From Methanocorpusculum sp. UBA424 (GTDB lineage Archaea > Halobacteriota > Methanomicrobia > Methanomicrobiales > Methanocorpusculaceae), in NCBI GenBank assembly GCA_002498375.1, contig DAHC01000003.1, forward strand, positions 78,700-142,699: DNA of 64,000 nucleotides, read 5' to 3'. Below, piece after piece: positions 1 to 9,205 of this stretch. Positions within the stretch are counted from its first letter, which is position 1; the number at the start of each line of letters is the position of its first letter. The notes beneath the pieces were generated by a model that ran no database searches, was not told the origin of the DNA, and was given only the letters and a program-made list of their open reading frames with translations. Both the position numbers and the translations under genes were made by a program.

Positions 1-1
1 T

Positions 2-646
2 ACTATCTACGCTCCCTGTAACGATCTTCGGGGCGTGTACTGCACCGTTTCTCCCTGCTGGTCATTCCGTTCGTATGCCGACATCAAGCCGACAGAGCTG
101 ATGTTTGCACTCGGCGGGGCAGAAGAAAAATTCAGGTTCGTAAACACGGATGTGAAGTTTTCGTATACGATCCTTCGAACCGACGGGCACAGAAAATGCG
201 GATACAAAATCCCGGCGGAGGCGAAGCGGGCGAGACTTTCCCAGCTGAAGAAGCATCTGGAAAAACGGATCCACATCACCGTTTCCGTGATGTCGGCCGA
301 CATCGGCGATGCGAAAAATTATCTGTTCCTTGTCTGCGACGGGACGGGCACAACCCCGACATATGTGGCCCTGCCGGCTTTCCACCGGACGCCGGAGCAT
401 GAAGCCCTGCTTACGGCTTCCTACGGATCGGTCGTCGCGATCGATTCGGTGCTTGTCCGATTCAATAAGCAGCAGAATGCCTATAATCTGCTGATGGGCC
501 GGGAAAGTTATACGAGAATGATCGCAGGAACTCCGACGGGAAACAAAGCGCCGGATAAGATCGCATTACTGAAGGAAAAATACGGCAGAAAACCTTCGCC
601 GAACTACCGCGGGAAGAAGACGGGAAAGCCTGCGAATAAGAGATAG
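2..646 (+). CDS. Hypothetical protein, probably cut by the left window edge
   Basis: The frame is open from the first bases of the window to the stop at 644-646. A GTG at 35 could start a 203-residue protein, but the codons before it remain open, so the gene may begin outside the window. I do not recognise the family. The middle (phrases such as VVAIDSVLVRFNKQQNAYNLLM split over a beta-rich stretch) has the look of an OB-fold, and the last 40 residues are strongly basic (GRKPSPNYRGKKTGKPANKR), which suggests nucleic acid binding. Both points are inference from composition. A T8 run and a T7 run directly downstream look like an archaeal terminator. Confidence 0.6.
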   Translation, partial: TIYAPCNDLRGVYCTVSPCWSFRSYADIKPTELMFALGGAEEKFRFVNTDVKFSYTILRTDGHRKCGYKIPAEAKRARLSQLKKHLEKRIHITVSVMSADIGDAKNYLFLVCDGTGTTPTYVALPAFHRTPEHEALLTASYGSVVAIDSVLVRFNKQQNAYNLLMGRESYTRMIAGTPTGNKAPDKIALLKEKYGRKPSPNYRGKKTGKPANKR

Positions 647-680
647 AGTTTTTTTTCTCCCGGATATTTTCCTTTTTTTC
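647..680 (+). terminator. T-rich terminator after the first gene
   Basis: T8 at 649-656 and T7 at 673-679 follow the stop codon closely. Oligo-T tracts without a hairpin are the usual archaeal termination signal. Confidence 0.5.
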
Positions 681-730
681 TCTGGTTCTGTCGGATAGAT
701 TTATCCGAGCTGACTGCAAAGGATGGTTAT

Positions 731-1354
731 ATGAAAAAAATCGCAGTCGTCGGGATGATCCTTCTCGCATGTGTCTTTGCAGCTGGGTGTCTGATCCCGG
801 GAACAACGCCTGATCCGATTGTGGGATCGTGGGAGGTGGATGATCCGATGCAGTTCAATGATCTGATATTCACGTTTATTTTCCATGAGGACGGGACCGG
901 AGAGGTCGTAGAGATAGATGCAGATTCTCCAGAAACGGTATGGAATTACAATCTTTCCTGGAAACCGACCGGTAAGGGAACTTATGAGGCAATAGTTCTG
1001 TATGATCTGGTTATGTCAGAGGATGAGAAGATCATTACCATCCCGGATGAGGAGCCGGGCATCCGATTCCTCGGAGACGGTTTTATCGGTGTCTGGACGA
1101 TGGAAACCCCGGAGGAGTTCGACGGTGTATTGTATGAGGAGAGGTTAGTATTTTATGAGAATAGGTCCGGGGTGTTTTCCTGGTATTATCTGAATAACAG
1201 CACGCTGAAATCCAGTTATCCGCTTGTGTGGTCGGTAGAAAACGGCGTTTACCAGTATTCGTATCCGGATGATCTTTCAACGCTGACGATTGGGGATGAC
1301 GGGGTTCTTACGGAGAAATGGGGTGACGGGATCTATACCTATACTCGGGTATAG
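731..1354 (+). CDS. Secreted lipoprotein with two lipocalin-like units
   Basis: A 207-residue protein with a classical lipoprotein signal: basic MKK, a hydrophobic stretch and the lipobox FAAGC at about residues 17-21, so it should be lipid-anchored outside the cell. The mature part holds two related beta-rich units, starting near IVGSWEVDD (about 31) and FIGVWTMETP (about 117). The pattern G-x-W followed by F-x-x-D/N-G-x-G resembles lipocalin-like DUFs, where the G-x-W opens a small barrel. Ligand and role are unknown. It stands alone between the first gene and a long repeat region. Confidence 0.75.
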   Translation: MKKIAVVGMILLACVFAAGCLIPGTTPDPIVGSWEVDDPMQFNDLIFTFIFHEDGTGEVVEIDADSPETVWNYNLSWKPTGKGTYEAIVLYDLVMSEDEKIITIPDEEPGIRFLGDGFIGVWTMETPEEFDGVLYEERLVFYENRSGVFSWYYLNNSTLKSSYPLVWSVENGVYQYSYPDDLSTLTIGDDGVLTEKWGDGIYTYTRV

Positions 1355-1369
1355 GAACCACTTTTTTAC

Positions 1370-1483
1370 TAGGAGTTACACGGTGCGATCTTAACCGGAA
1401 AAAACCGAAGTTCAGATGAAATGTACTTCGATTTCGTGTACGGGATTCGTTTTGACACAAAAGAAAAAAACAACCGCGAATCG
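1370..1483 (+). repeat. 114-bp dispersed repeat, copy A
   Basis: This block aligns without gaps to 63488-63601. Over the first 57 positions I count 47 identities, and the differences are mainly transitions. Shared landmarks are GGAGTTAC, CGGTG, an A-rich tract, then ATGTACTTCGATTTCGTGTA and CAACCGCGAATCG. Both copies are followed by hairpins with GCAA-type stems. A short ORF (MYFDFVYGI...) runs through both copies, but substitutions inside it are not mostly synonymous, so I treat it as noncoding. Confidence 0.75.
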
Positions 1484-1789
1484 CACATCGGAGATTTGCT
1501 CTCCGACTCGCTTCGCTCACTTGAATCGGCGCGAACCGCAAATCAGAGATTCGCTCGCAAGTCTATCGACTTGGTCGCAAGGCAAAGCCTTGCTCCGCTG
1601 AGGCCGCCCCTACAGGTCAGCCCGTTCACAAATCATAGATTTGTTCAGCTAAGGTTGCCCGCTTCGCGTTCAACCCGCCCCACTCGCAAACCTTCGGTTT
1701 GCTCAGCTAAGGGCGAGCCTGTTCACAAACCTTCGGTTTGCTCTCCGACTCGGGTCTATGACCCTCGCTTGTCGGCTCACCCCGCAAAG
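1484..1789. repeat. Array of short hairpin modules between two genes
   Basis: This gap contains no convincing gene. It holds consecutive short hairpins with 3-4 nt loops: 1538-1554 (imperfect), 1558-1573, 1577-1593 (GCAAGGC-AAA-GCCTTGC), 1628-1644, 1686-1702 (GCAAACC-TTC-GGTTTGC), 1726-1740 and 1752-1764 (GGGTC-TAT-GACCC). Stem sequences differ but complementarity is kept. Linkers repeat too: TTGCTCAGCTAAGG or a close variant occurs twice, and TTGCTCTCCGACTCG occurs twice. Read on the minus strand, 1630-1702 resembles the array at 63254-63317. Confidence 0.7.
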
Positions 1790-1796
1790 AAAAAAA
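1790..1796 (-). terminator. T7 run after purM
   Basis: Seven A on the plus strand (T7 on the minus strand) abut the purM stop codon at 1797-1799. Confidence 0.5.
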
Positions 1797-2792
1797 TTAG
1801 TTGACTTCCACGCCTTTCAGCGTGACTTTGTGTTCTTCGATCACACGGCCGACGACTTTTGATCCTTTGACCATGGAAAGTACGGTCTCCACGCTCTCTT
1901 TTGGCACGATGAACGCAAAGCCCATACCCATATTGAACGTCCGGTAAAGTTCGTTCGTCTCGAGAGCACCCTTCTCGGCGATCCATGCTAAAATCTCCGG
2001 GACTTCAAGCGGGTCTTCGATCGCAAAACCGTAGCTGGAAATTCTCAGGAAGTTCAAAAGGCCCCCGCCGGTCACGTGACACATTCCATGAACGACGGCT
2101 TTGCTGCAGACATCAAGGACCTCCGAGTAGATTCTTGTCGGAACAAGCAGAGCCTCGCCGACGGTTCTGCCGGAGGGAAGGACCGTTGCATACCCGCCGT
2201 TTTCTTCGGCGACTTTTCGTGCCAGCGTATAGCCGTTCGAGTGGACGCCGGTGCTTGCCACACCGATGATGATATCTCCCGGAGCGACTTTTTCGCCCGT
2301 GACGACCTTATCCTTTTCCTGAACGCCAAGACAGGTCCCTGCAAGATCGAGTCCGTTGATCATTCCCTTCAGCGTCGCCGTCTCGCCGCCGACGATGTTA
2401 AGGTTGGAAAGGCGTGCTCCTTCGTTGAGGCCTACGCCGATTTGGATCATCTGCTCGGTGTCGATGCCTTCCGTTGCGATGTAATCGACGAATGCGATCG
2501 GCTCGATGTTCATCACATACATGTCGTTCACGTTCATCGCCATACAGTCGATACCGACCGTGGTCCAGTCCTGCAGATCGTCGGCGATCCGCATCTTGGT
2601 CCCGACGCCGTCAGTACACAGCGAAAGAACTTTGCTGCCGAAATCGATCATCCCGGCAAAGTGGCCGACATCGCCGACCATGCCGTGTTCTCCGGTACGT
2701 TTGTAGCTTAACTGACGGATCAGGGCTTTCACCCCGTCGGCCTCAAGGTTGATATCCACCCCGGCCTCCTTGTACGAATATTTTTTTGTCAT
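1797..2792 (-). CDS. purM: Phosphoribosylformylglycinamidine cyclo-ligase
   Basis: PurM (331 residues, typical length) closes the imidazole ring in purine synthesis: FGAM plus ATP gives AIR. The sequence has the family opening YKEAGVDI near residue 8, the nucleotide-binding CTDGVGTKM near 58-66, and GGETATLKGM near 135, all typical of the PurM/ThiL ATP-binding superfamily. The ATG overlaps the stop of the upstream aspartate kinase gene by 4 bases (ATGA), so the two are probably co-transcribed and translationally coupled. The oligo-T run just after the stop should end the transcript. Confidence 0.95.
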   Translation of the reverse strand: MTKKYSYKEAGVDINLEADGVKALIRQLSYKRTGEHGMVGDVGHFAGMIDFGSKVLSLCTDGVGTKMRIADDLQDWTTVGIDCMAMNVNDMYVMNIEPIAFVDYIATEGIDTEQMIQIGVGLNEGARLSNLNIVGGETATLKGMINGLDLAGTCLGVQEKDKVVTGEKVAPGDIIIGVASTGVHSNGYTLARKVAEENGGYATVLPSGRTVGEALLVPTRIYSEVLDVCSKAVVHGMCHVTGGGLLNFLRISSYGFAIEDPLEVPEILAWIAEKGALETNELYRTFNMGMGFAFIVPKESVETVLSMVKGSKVVGRVIEEHKVTLKGVEVN

Positions 2793-4180
2793 GCTTCCTC
2801 CTTGTCGAGATCATACTCCTCGTGGATCGCTCTTACGGCACGAACGCCGTCTTCTTCTTTGACCACGAATGAAACGTTCACTTCAGACCCCTGCGAGATC
2901 ATCATCACATTGATCTTTGCAAGACCAAGCCCGTGGAAAATCCGGTAAAGGGTGCCCGGCGTGCCCGCCATTCCAGCACCAACGACCGAAACCACATTCA
3001 CGTCTTTGGCAAACGTGTACTCGCGGATCAGACCTTGTTCTTTGATCCTGATCAGGGCTTTGTTTGCAGCACTCACCTGTTCTTCGGTGATGATCAGTGA
3101 GATGTTCATCTCGGACGAACCCTGACTGATGAGCATAACGTTCACGCCGGCCTGAGCGAGCGAGGCAAAGATCTCGCCGGCCACGCCCGGTTTGCCGGTG
3201 GCAAATCCGCTGATGCTGATCATGCAGCTGTTTTTGATCAGGGAAACGGCCTTGACGATGCGTTTGTCGGCATGGCTTTCTTTGATGACGAAGGTTCCAG
3301 GATGTGTCGGATTAAAGGTGTTCTTAACGTAGACCGGGATGTTCTTCTCCATTGCCGGGAGAAGAGCACGCGGATGAATGACCTTTGCGCCAAAGTAGGA
3401 CATCTCCATCATTTCCAGGAAGGAAAGCGAATCGATAACGCGTGCTTCGGGGATCATTCTGGGGTCCGTGGTCATAACGCCGTCCACATCGGTCCAGATG
3501 ATGATCTCATCGGCATCGATGCCGGCGCCGATGATCGCTCCGGAATAATCGGAACCGCTCCGGCCAAGTGTCGTTACGGCTCCTTCGCCGGAACAACCGG
3601 TGAATCCCTGAATAACCGGGACCTGAGCACCAAGTTTTGCTCCGATACGTTCCATGATCCTTGGATAGCTTTCGGGAAGAGCAGTGGCTCCGCCGTGAAC
3701 ACCGTCGGTGAGAATCCCGGCATCACAGCCGCTGATCTGAAACGACGGGATCCCGGCCTGGCGAAGCGCAGCCGAGACGATCGGGGCAGAGAGTTTTTCA
3801 CCAAAGGAGATGATGTAGTCCCGGGACCGCGGCGTGAGCTCACGAAGATTATTGACGGCGATGAGGATATTTCTGAGCCGATCGAGTCGTATGTTTATGT
3901 GAGCGGTTACTTCATCGATATAATCCGGTGCGACAATCCGAAGTGCCGTTAAGTGCCGGTCCCTGAGATTGTCAATAAAAGTATCCAGATTCTTCTTGTC
4001 AGTACAGCTGACAATCCCTTCAGCTTCCGTGATTATCTGGTCGGTAACCTTCGTCATTGCCGAAACGACGACTGCGATTTCATTACCTTCCTCACGGGAT
4101 TTTTTGATGAGATCAACGACTTTCGCGATACAGTCTGCATCGCCAACCGAAGTTCCACCGAATTTCATTACGAGCCGCAT
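2789..4180 (-). CDS. Aspartate kinase
   Basis: A 463-residue aspartokinase that phosphorylates L-aspartate, the first step towards lysine, threonine and methionine. It opens with the kinase signature KFGGTSVGD (about residues 6-14), has the ATP-site GRSGSDYSG near 207 and WTDVDGVMTTDPR near 229, and ends in two ACT domains from about residue 310 (SISGFATGKPG and SVVGAGMAGTPG), which normally bind the inhibiting amino acid. The first ATG is preferred because AAAGGTG lies about 11 bases upstream; an ATG four codons in is possible. It overlaps purM by 4 bases. Confidence 0.95.
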   Translation of the reverse strand: MRLVMKFGGTSVGDADCIAKVVDLIKKSREEGNEIAVVVSAMTKVTDQIITEAEGIVSCTDKKNLDTFIDNLRDRHLTALRIVAPDYIDEVTAHINIRLDRLRNILIAVNNLRELTPRSRDYIISFGEKLSAPIVSAALRQAGIPSFQISGCDAGILTDGVHGGATALPESYPRIMERIGAKLGAQVPVIQGFTGCSGEGAVTTLGRSGSDYSGAIIGAGIDADEIIIWTDVDGVMTTDPRMIPEARVIDSLSFLEMMEMSYFGAKVIHPRALLPAMEKNIPVYVKNTFNPTHPGTFVIKESHADKRIVKAVSLIKNSCMISISGFATGKPGVAGEIFASLAQAGVNVMLISQGSSEMNISLIITEEQVSAANKALIRIKEQGLIREYTFAKDVNVVSVVGAGMAGTPGTLYRIFHGLGLAKINVMMISQGSEVNVSFVVKEEDGVRAVRAIHEEYDLDKEEA

Positions 4181-4288
4181 CTTATTGGTAACACCTTTGG
4201 GTAGTTGTGTAGATTATGGGATGTAGCAAGAGATATACTCTGCGGGATAGGAACAAAGGATATCAATCATTCGGACCAACACTCCTGC

Positions 4289-4573
4289 ATGAAGAAAATA
4301 CGAATCGTCGGTATAGCCCTCATCGCCCTGATCCTGCTGACTTTTTCGGCAGGCTGTACGGCACAGACGGATGAGCCATCTTCATATACCGATAAAGATG
4401 GGAATATCCTCACCGGAGATGAGACCGAGGGGTCTATCCAATTCACGGACGGATCGAAAACCGAGTGGTTCACCGATAACGATGGAAACGTCCGGTATAC
4501 CGCCACAGAACCCGACGGGACCGTAATAAAATATTATACGACACCAGACGGAGAGACGATTCTCGAGGTATAA
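4289..4573 (+). CDS. Small lipoprotein
   Basis: A 94-residue protein. The frame is open upstream, but the ATG at 4289 gives a clean lipoprotein signal (MKKIRIVGIALIALILLTF, then lipobox SAGC at about 22-25), so I place the start there. The mature 70 residues are acidic and built of short beta-hairpin-like phrases ending in DG: KDGNILTG, TDGSKTEWF, NDGNVRY, PDGTVIKYY, PDGETILE. Likely a small extracellular beta structure of unknown function. A pyrimidine-rich stretch follows the stop. Confidence 0.7.
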   Translation: MKKIRIVGIALIALILLTFSAGCTAQTDEPSSYTDKDGNILTGDETEGSIQFTDGSKTEWFTDNDGNVRYTATEPDGTVIKYYTTPDGETILEV

Positions 4574-4610
4574 CTTTCCTTTTCCCTCTCTTTTATCCCC
4601 TCCCTCTTCC

Positions 4611-4622
4611 AATAAATATAGT
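4611..4622 (+). promoter_or_regulatory. Probable TATA box for tfrAB
   Basis: An A/T-rich AATAAATATAGT lies 13-24 bases before the tfrA ATG. That spacing would give a very short leader, so the true TATA could also lie further upstream. Confidence 0.35.
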
Positions 4623-4634
4623 AAAGGATTCGAA

Positions 4635-6263
4635 ATGGGCATCGAAAACACAAAAGACTGTCATGTACTGGTCATAGGTTCAGGTGGCGCAGGGATACGT
4701 GCCGCCGTTGAGGCGGAAACGTTTGGCGAGACGATTATTGTCTCAAAAACAATCACCGGCAAAGGCGGATGTACCGTCATGGCAGAAGGCGGATTCAATG
4801 CAGTATTGAACGAAGAAGATTCTATACAGACCCATTTCGAGGATACGATGAGGGGCGGGGCATTTTTGAACGATGAATTGCTCGTGCAGACGCTCGCAAG
4901 CGAAGCCCCGAACAGGATCCGCGATCTGTTTTCCTGGGGAGCCGTCTTCGATCTGAAAGAAGACAACACGATAGCTCAGCGGCCTTTCGGCGGGCAGCGG
5001 TGTGCCAGGACCTGTTATGCCGGCGACCACACGGGTCACGAACTGGTCATGACCCTGCTTGAAAAACTCAGGGGTTCAACAGTCGAGATCGAAAATGAAG
5101 TGACGGTCCTTGACCTGCTTTCAGATGACGGAAAAGTAAACGGGGCAATAACCTGTGACCGCGAAGGAGAACTCGGAGTTATTACAGCCGATGCGGTGAT
5201 TCTTGCAACCGGCGGGGCCGGTCAGGTGTATGATACGACAACCAACTCGACGGCCGGGACCGGGGACGGATACGCTCTTGGATACCGGGCCGGAGCACAG
5301 CTCATCGATATGGAACAGGTCCAGTTCCACCCGACCGGAGCAGTGACACCCTACGATTCCCGCGGAAGGCTGATCACCGAGGCAGTCAGAGGAGAAGGAG
5401 GCTTCCTGAAAAATGCACTTGGCGAACGGTTCATGACGAAATATGATCCGGCACGCATGGAACTTTCCACACGTGATGTCGTGGCACGGGCGATTGCCAC
5501 CGAAGTTCTCGAAGGACGGGGCACGGAACACGGGGGTGTCTGGCTGGATGTGAGTCATCTCCCGCGTGAACATATCGAGATACGCCTTCCCATCATGCTG
5601 AATCAGTTTCTGCAGTTTGGCGTGGATATCAGAAACGAACCGATGGAGGTCGCACCAACCGCCCACCATTTCATGGGCGGGATAAAGATCACACCGGAAG
5701 CACAGACAACGGTGTCCCATCTCTATGCAGCCGGGGAAGTAACGGGCGGCGTTCACGGAGGGAACCGGCTTGGAGGAAACGCTCTTGCAGACACGCAGGT
5801 TTTTGGGAAAAGAGCCGGGATCGCGGCAGGCAAAACCGAACGGACGGAGAGAAGACTCGATATGGATCAGATCAGGGCAGCTGAAAACAAACTTGCATCC
5901 TATTACGAAGGTACGGCGAAATCCGCCGATATCAGGCGGGCCATGAAGACGACGATGTGGAACAATGTCGGGATCTACCGAAACGAACTCGACCTGAAAG
6001 TTGCCGAGCGGGAGATCAAAAAACTGCAGAACACACGACTTCTGATCGCTTCGCCCCGCGAACTTTCCGATGCCGTGATCACGGAAAACATGCTGCTTGT
6101 CGCACAGCTCGTTATCGAAGGAGCTCTCCTTAGAAGAGAGTCCAGAGGGGCCCACACCCGGACCGATATAAAGCAGAGCTGGACGAACGAGACTTCGCCG
6201 TTTGGCCACACCTTCTTTGTCAAAGGCAAATCAGGGATCGAGATCCTGGAGGATAGATTATGA
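4635..6263 (+). CDS. tfrA: CoM/CoB-dependent fumarate reductase, flavoprotein subunit
   Basis: A 542-residue FAD subunit of the SdhA/FrdA family. In methanogens TfrAB (thiol:fumarate reductase) reduces fumarate to succinate using coenzymes M and B, forming the heterodisulfide. Visible features: dinucleotide-binding VIGSGGAGIRAAVEA at about residues 13-27, the His-linked flavin region QRCARTCYAGDHTGH near 120-135, the substrate region QFHPTGAV near 232, and HFMGGIKI near 346. The C-terminal part has the long helical domain of the family. The identity as TfrA rather than succinate dehydrogenase rests on the adjacent TfrB, which carries CCG domains. The stop overlaps the tfrB ATG by 4 bases. Confidence 0.93.
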   Translation: MGIENTKDCHVLVIGSGGAGIRAAVEAETFGETIIVSKTITGKGGCTVMAEGGFNAVLNEEDSIQTHFEDTMRGGAFLNDELLVQTLASEAPNRIRDLFSWGAVFDLKEDNTIAQRPFGGQRCARTCYAGDHTGHELVMTLLEKLRGSTVEIENEVTVLDLLSDDGKVNGAITCDREGELGVITADAVILATGGAGQVYDTTTNSTAGTGDGYALGYRAGAQLIDMEQVQFHPTGAVTPYDSRGRLITEAVRGEGGFLKNALGERFMTKYDPARMELSTRDVVARAIATEVLEGRGTEHGGVWLDVSHLPREHIEIRLPIMLNQFLQFGVDIRNEPMEVAPTAHHFMGGIKITPEAQTTVSHLYAAGEVTGGVHGGNRLGGNALADTQVFGKRAGIAAGKTERTERRLDMDQIRAAENKLASYYEGTAKSADIRRAMKTTMWNNVGIYRNELDLKVAEREIKKLQNTRLLIASPRELSDAVITENMLLVAQLVIEGALLRRESRGAHTRTDIKQSWTNETSPFGHTFFVKGKSGIEILEDRL

Positions 6264-7696
6264 AAGTAACCATCTCCCGTTTCGATCCGGACACCGGCGA
6301 ACCTCCCAAATTTGTTGAGTATGATGTCAGTGTCAAAAAAGCTGCACGCGTGCTCAATGTTTTGGACGCAGTTCGCGATACGATCGATCCAGGCTTTGCC
6401 TACCGACATTGCTGCCGGGGCGGGCAGTGCGGCTCATGTGCGGTTCGCGTGAACGGAGAACCGGTCCTTGCCTGTATGCAGGAAGCACGCGAAGGAGACG
6501 TCATCGAACCCCTCGAACTGCCGAGGATCAGGGACCTCGTTACCGACATTGCCCCGGTTATGGCGCAGATCGCCTGGATGAACAGCGGATGTGACTGCAC
6601 ACAGGTGACCCAGCAGGAGATCGAGGAGATTAAGCCTTTGCGTGAATGCATCGAATGCTACTCCTGCATCTCCTCCTGTCCCGCGATCTCGGTCTCGGAT
6701 TACAAAGGCCCGACGATCATGCGTCAGGAGCAGAGACTCAATCTCGACCCGCGGGACAAAGGGGACCGAATCCTTGAAGCGATCGACAAGGGACTTTTTT
6801 CCTGCACGACCTGTCATAAATGTGTCGAAGTCTGTCCTAAAGAGATCGAGACGCCAAGAAAAGCTATCGAAAAACTCCGGGCCGAAGCGGCGAAAAGAGG
6901 ACTGTCCCTGCCGGCGCATAAAGCTCTCGCGGCTCTTATCGAAAAGACCGGCCGCTCGGTCGAGCGAAAGGAGCCGACATTTCTTGAAAGAGTGGCAGAC
7001 GTTATCGAACCTGAAGGCGAAGTTCGTGCCACGGTCGGATTTTTCGTCGGATGCATGTTCAACGGAAGAGTCATCCAGCCGGCACTGGATGCGATGGAGG
7101 TTCTCAGGAAAAACGGGATAAGGGTCATCGTTCCAAAGGACCAGATCTGCTGCGGATCGCCGCTGATCAGAACCGGCCTCTCGGGGTTCCTGCCGGAACT
7201 GCAGAAGCGAAACATCGATGCGTTTGTCAAAGCGGGAGTTGACACCGTCTTAACCATCTGTGCAGGATGCGGATCTACGCTGAAAAACGATTACGACACC
7301 CCGTTTCGAGTGGTGGATATTACCGAATACCTGTGCGAACTGGGATTCAAGATCCCGGAAAAAGTCGAGGGGACCTACACGTATCACGACCCATGCCACT
7401 TGCTCAGAGGACAAGGGATCTCGGAACAACCCCGGATCCTTTTGGACTCGGTCGCGGAAAAATTCGTGGAGATGCCTGCGAGATGCTGCGGAGCAGGCGG
7501 CGGCGTCAAGTCGGGTCTGCCGGAGCAGGCGGCAGCGATTGGAGCCATTCGTGCCGAGATGGTAAAAGAGACCGGAGCCGATTACATCGTGACGGTCTGC
7601 CCATTCTGCGAGTTTCATCTGCATCAGGTGACCGGACTGCCGGTAAAGAATATCGCGACCCTGATGCTGGAAGGCTACCGCAAACAGGAAAAATAA
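6260..7696 (+). CDS. tfrB: CoM/CoB-dependent fumarate reductase, iron-sulfur and CCG subunit
   Basis: A 478-residue fusion. The N-terminal third is FrdB/SdhB-like: the [2Fe-2S] motif CCRGGQCGSC at about residues 52-61 with a partner Cys in LACM, then two cluster motifs CIECYSCISSCP (about 132-143) and CTTCHKCVEVCP (about 182-193). The C-terminal half has two CCG domains (CCGSPLIRTG near 297, CCGAGGG near 412) like heterodisulfide reductase HdrB. That combination is diagnostic of methanogen TfrB, where the CCG part handles CoM-SH and CoB-SH and passes electrons to fumarate in TfrA. Translationally coupled to tfrA. Confidence 0.95.
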   Translation: MKVTISRFDPDTGEPPKFVEYDVSVKKAARVLNVLDAVRDTIDPGFAYRHCCRGGQCGSCAVRVNGEPVLACMQEAREGDVIEPLELPRIRDLVTDIAPVMAQIAWMNSGCDCTQVTQQEIEEIKPLRECIECYSCISSCPAISVSDYKGPTIMRQEQRLNLDPRDKGDRILEAIDKGLFSCTTCHKCVEVCPKEIETPRKAIEKLRAEAAKRGLSLPAHKALAALIEKTGRSVERKEPTFLERVADVIEPEGEVRATVGFFVGCMFNGRVIQPALDAMEVLRKNGIRVIVPKDQICCGSPLIRTGLSGFLPELQKRNIDAFVKAGVDTVLTICAGCGSTLKNDYDTPFRVVDITEYLCELGFKIPEKVEGTYTYHDPCHLLRGQGISEQPRILLDSVAEKFVEMPARCCGAGGGVKSGLPEQAAAIGAIRAEMVKETGADYIVTVCPFCEFHLHQVTGLPVKNIATLMLEGYRKQEK

Positions 7697-7714
7697 AAAA
7701 AATTATTCTTTTTT
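7695..7714. terminator. Bidirectional A/T terminator between tfrB and pycA
   Basis: A8 at 7695-7702 is a T8 tract for minus-strand transcripts leaving pycA. T6 at 7709-7714 serves plus-strand transcripts leaving tfrB. The two genes converge here with 6 bases between them. Confidence 0.5.
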
Positions 7715-9205
7715 CCGGCCGTTTTTCGCTGCAAGAGCACTCATATACGCGCTCACTGCCGCCGTGACCGCGATGGTCTTTTCCTTTCCCTGACGGAGGG
7801 AATCCCCGAGCTGATTCATACGGGTCTCGCTCTCACGCATATATCTTGCGAGCGCCTTGGTAATTTCCGGATCCTGAAGGAAATGTGTGTGCGTATTTCC
7901 TGCGATAAACTCCGGATTGTTCATCACTGCATAATGGAGAGGAAGTGTCGTTTTTACACCGATGATGACGTACTCCGTGAGGGCACGGCGCATTCTCGCG
8001 ACGGTTTCTTCACGGGTCATTGCCCGTGCACAGAGTTTTGCGATCATCGAGTCATACAGAGGCGGGATCGAGTACCCTGCATGGATGCAGCTGTCGATCC
8101 TGATGCCCGGCCCTCCCGGAGACCGGTAGCGGCTGATCTTTCCTGCATCCGCCTGGAAGTTGTTCATCGGATCCTCTGCATTCACCCGGCACTCGATCGC
8201 GTGTCCACGGCAGGTGATCTGATCCTGAAGATACGGGAGAGGTTCGCCGGCAGCGACCTGGATCTGCATTCTGACCATATCCATTCCGGTGATCAGCTCG
8301 GTCACGGTATGTTCGACCTGCAGACGGGTGTTCATCTCCATGAAGTAATACTTTCCCGAATCATACAGGAACTCAACGGTCCCGGCATTTTCATAATTGC
8401 AGGTTTTCGCAACGGTGATCGCAGACTGGGTCATTCGTTCGCGGAGTTCCTCGGTCATGATGGGGCACGGAGCCTCTTCGATGAGTTTCTGGTGACGTCT
8501 CTGGATGGAACACTCACGCTCGAACATGTGGATCACATCACCTTTGGAGTCGGCGAAGACCTGGACCTCGATATGTCTGGGTTTTGCCAGATACTTTTCG
8601 ATGAAAACCGTCGAGTCGCCGAAGGCTGAAGCTGCTGTCCTGCTGGATTTTGCGATTGCTTCGTCGAGTTCGGCTTCGTTGTTGACGATGGTCATCCCGA
8701 TACCCCCCCCGCCGGCGGACGCTTTCACGATGACCGGGTACCCGATCGACTCGGCAAATGCTTTTGCCTCGTCATGATCTGTACTCTTGGTCCAGGGAAG
8801 GACCGGAACGCCGGCATCGTGCATCGCCTGCTTAGAGTCGAGTTTGGAACCCATCATTTTGATGGTCGCTTCCGACGGCCCGATGAACGTGAATCCGGCT
8901 TTTTTTACTGCTGCGGAAAATGCTGCTTTTTCTGCAAGAAATCCGTATCCCGGGTGAATGGCATCGGCGCCCGCCATCTCGGCGACCTCGAGGATCCTAT
9001 CCATATTGAGGTAGCTTTTCGTCGGGTGGGCAGCTCCGATGAGAAAAGCCTCATCGGCGTACTTTACGTGTAAGGCATTCGCATCGGCTTCCGAGTAAAC
9101 GGCAACCGTTTCGATACCCATTTCCCGGCATGCACGCATAACGCGAATGGCGATCTCTCCCCTGTTCGCAACCAATACTTTGTCAAAGTATTCGTTTTTA
9201 CTCAT
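7703..9205 (-). CDS. pycA: Pyruvate carboxylase subunit A (biotin carboxylase)
   Basis: A 500-residue biotin carboxylase that carboxylates the biotin on PycB with ATP and bicarbonate. It begins with the BC N-terminal fold (KVLVANRGEIAIRVMRACRE), has the ATP-grasp glycine loop KASAGGGGIGM near residue 160, and the catalytic EMNTRLQVEHTVTE near 290. It is longer than the ~450-residue bacterial AccC; the tail after about residue 450 is a methanogen-type extension. The ATG overlaps the pycB stop by 4 bases, so A and B are coupled, B first. Assignment to pyruvate rather than acetyl-CoA or propionyl-CoA carboxylase follows from the PycB partner. Confidence 0.93.
   Translation of the reverse strand: MSKNEYFDKVLVANRGEIAIRVMRACREMGIETVAVYSEADANALHVKYADEAFLIGAAHPTKSYLNMDRILEVAEMAGADAIHPGYGFLAEKAAFSAAVKKAGFTFIGPSEATIKMMGSKLDSKQAMHDAGVPVLPWTKSTDHDEAKAFAESIGYPVIVKASAGGGGIGMTIVNNEAELDEAIAKSSRTAASAFGDSTVFIEKYLAKPRHIEVQVFADSKGDVIHMFERECSIQRRHQKLIEEAPCPIMTEELRERMTQSAITVAKTCNYENAGTVEFLYDSGKYYFMEMNTRLQVEHTVTELITGMDMVRMQIQVAAGEPLPYLQDQITCRGHAIECRVNAEDPMNNFQADAGKISRYRSPGGPGIRIDSCIHAGYSIPPLYDSMIAKLCARAMTREETVARMRRALTEYVIIGVKTTLPLHYAVMNNPEFIAGNTHTHFLQDPEITKALARYMRESETRMNQLGDSLRQGKEKTIAVTAAVSAYMSALAAKNGRKKE

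Noticed and set aside
1421..1804. Reading frame MYFDFVYGI... through the left repeat block
   Set aside because: It runs through hairpin arrays, and substitutions against the copy at 63539 are not mostly synonymous.
5121..6209. A 362-residue minus-strand reading frame opposite tfrA
   Set aside because: It lies wholly within the well-supported tfrA gene, its composition is unlike any family, and it has no ribosome binding site.
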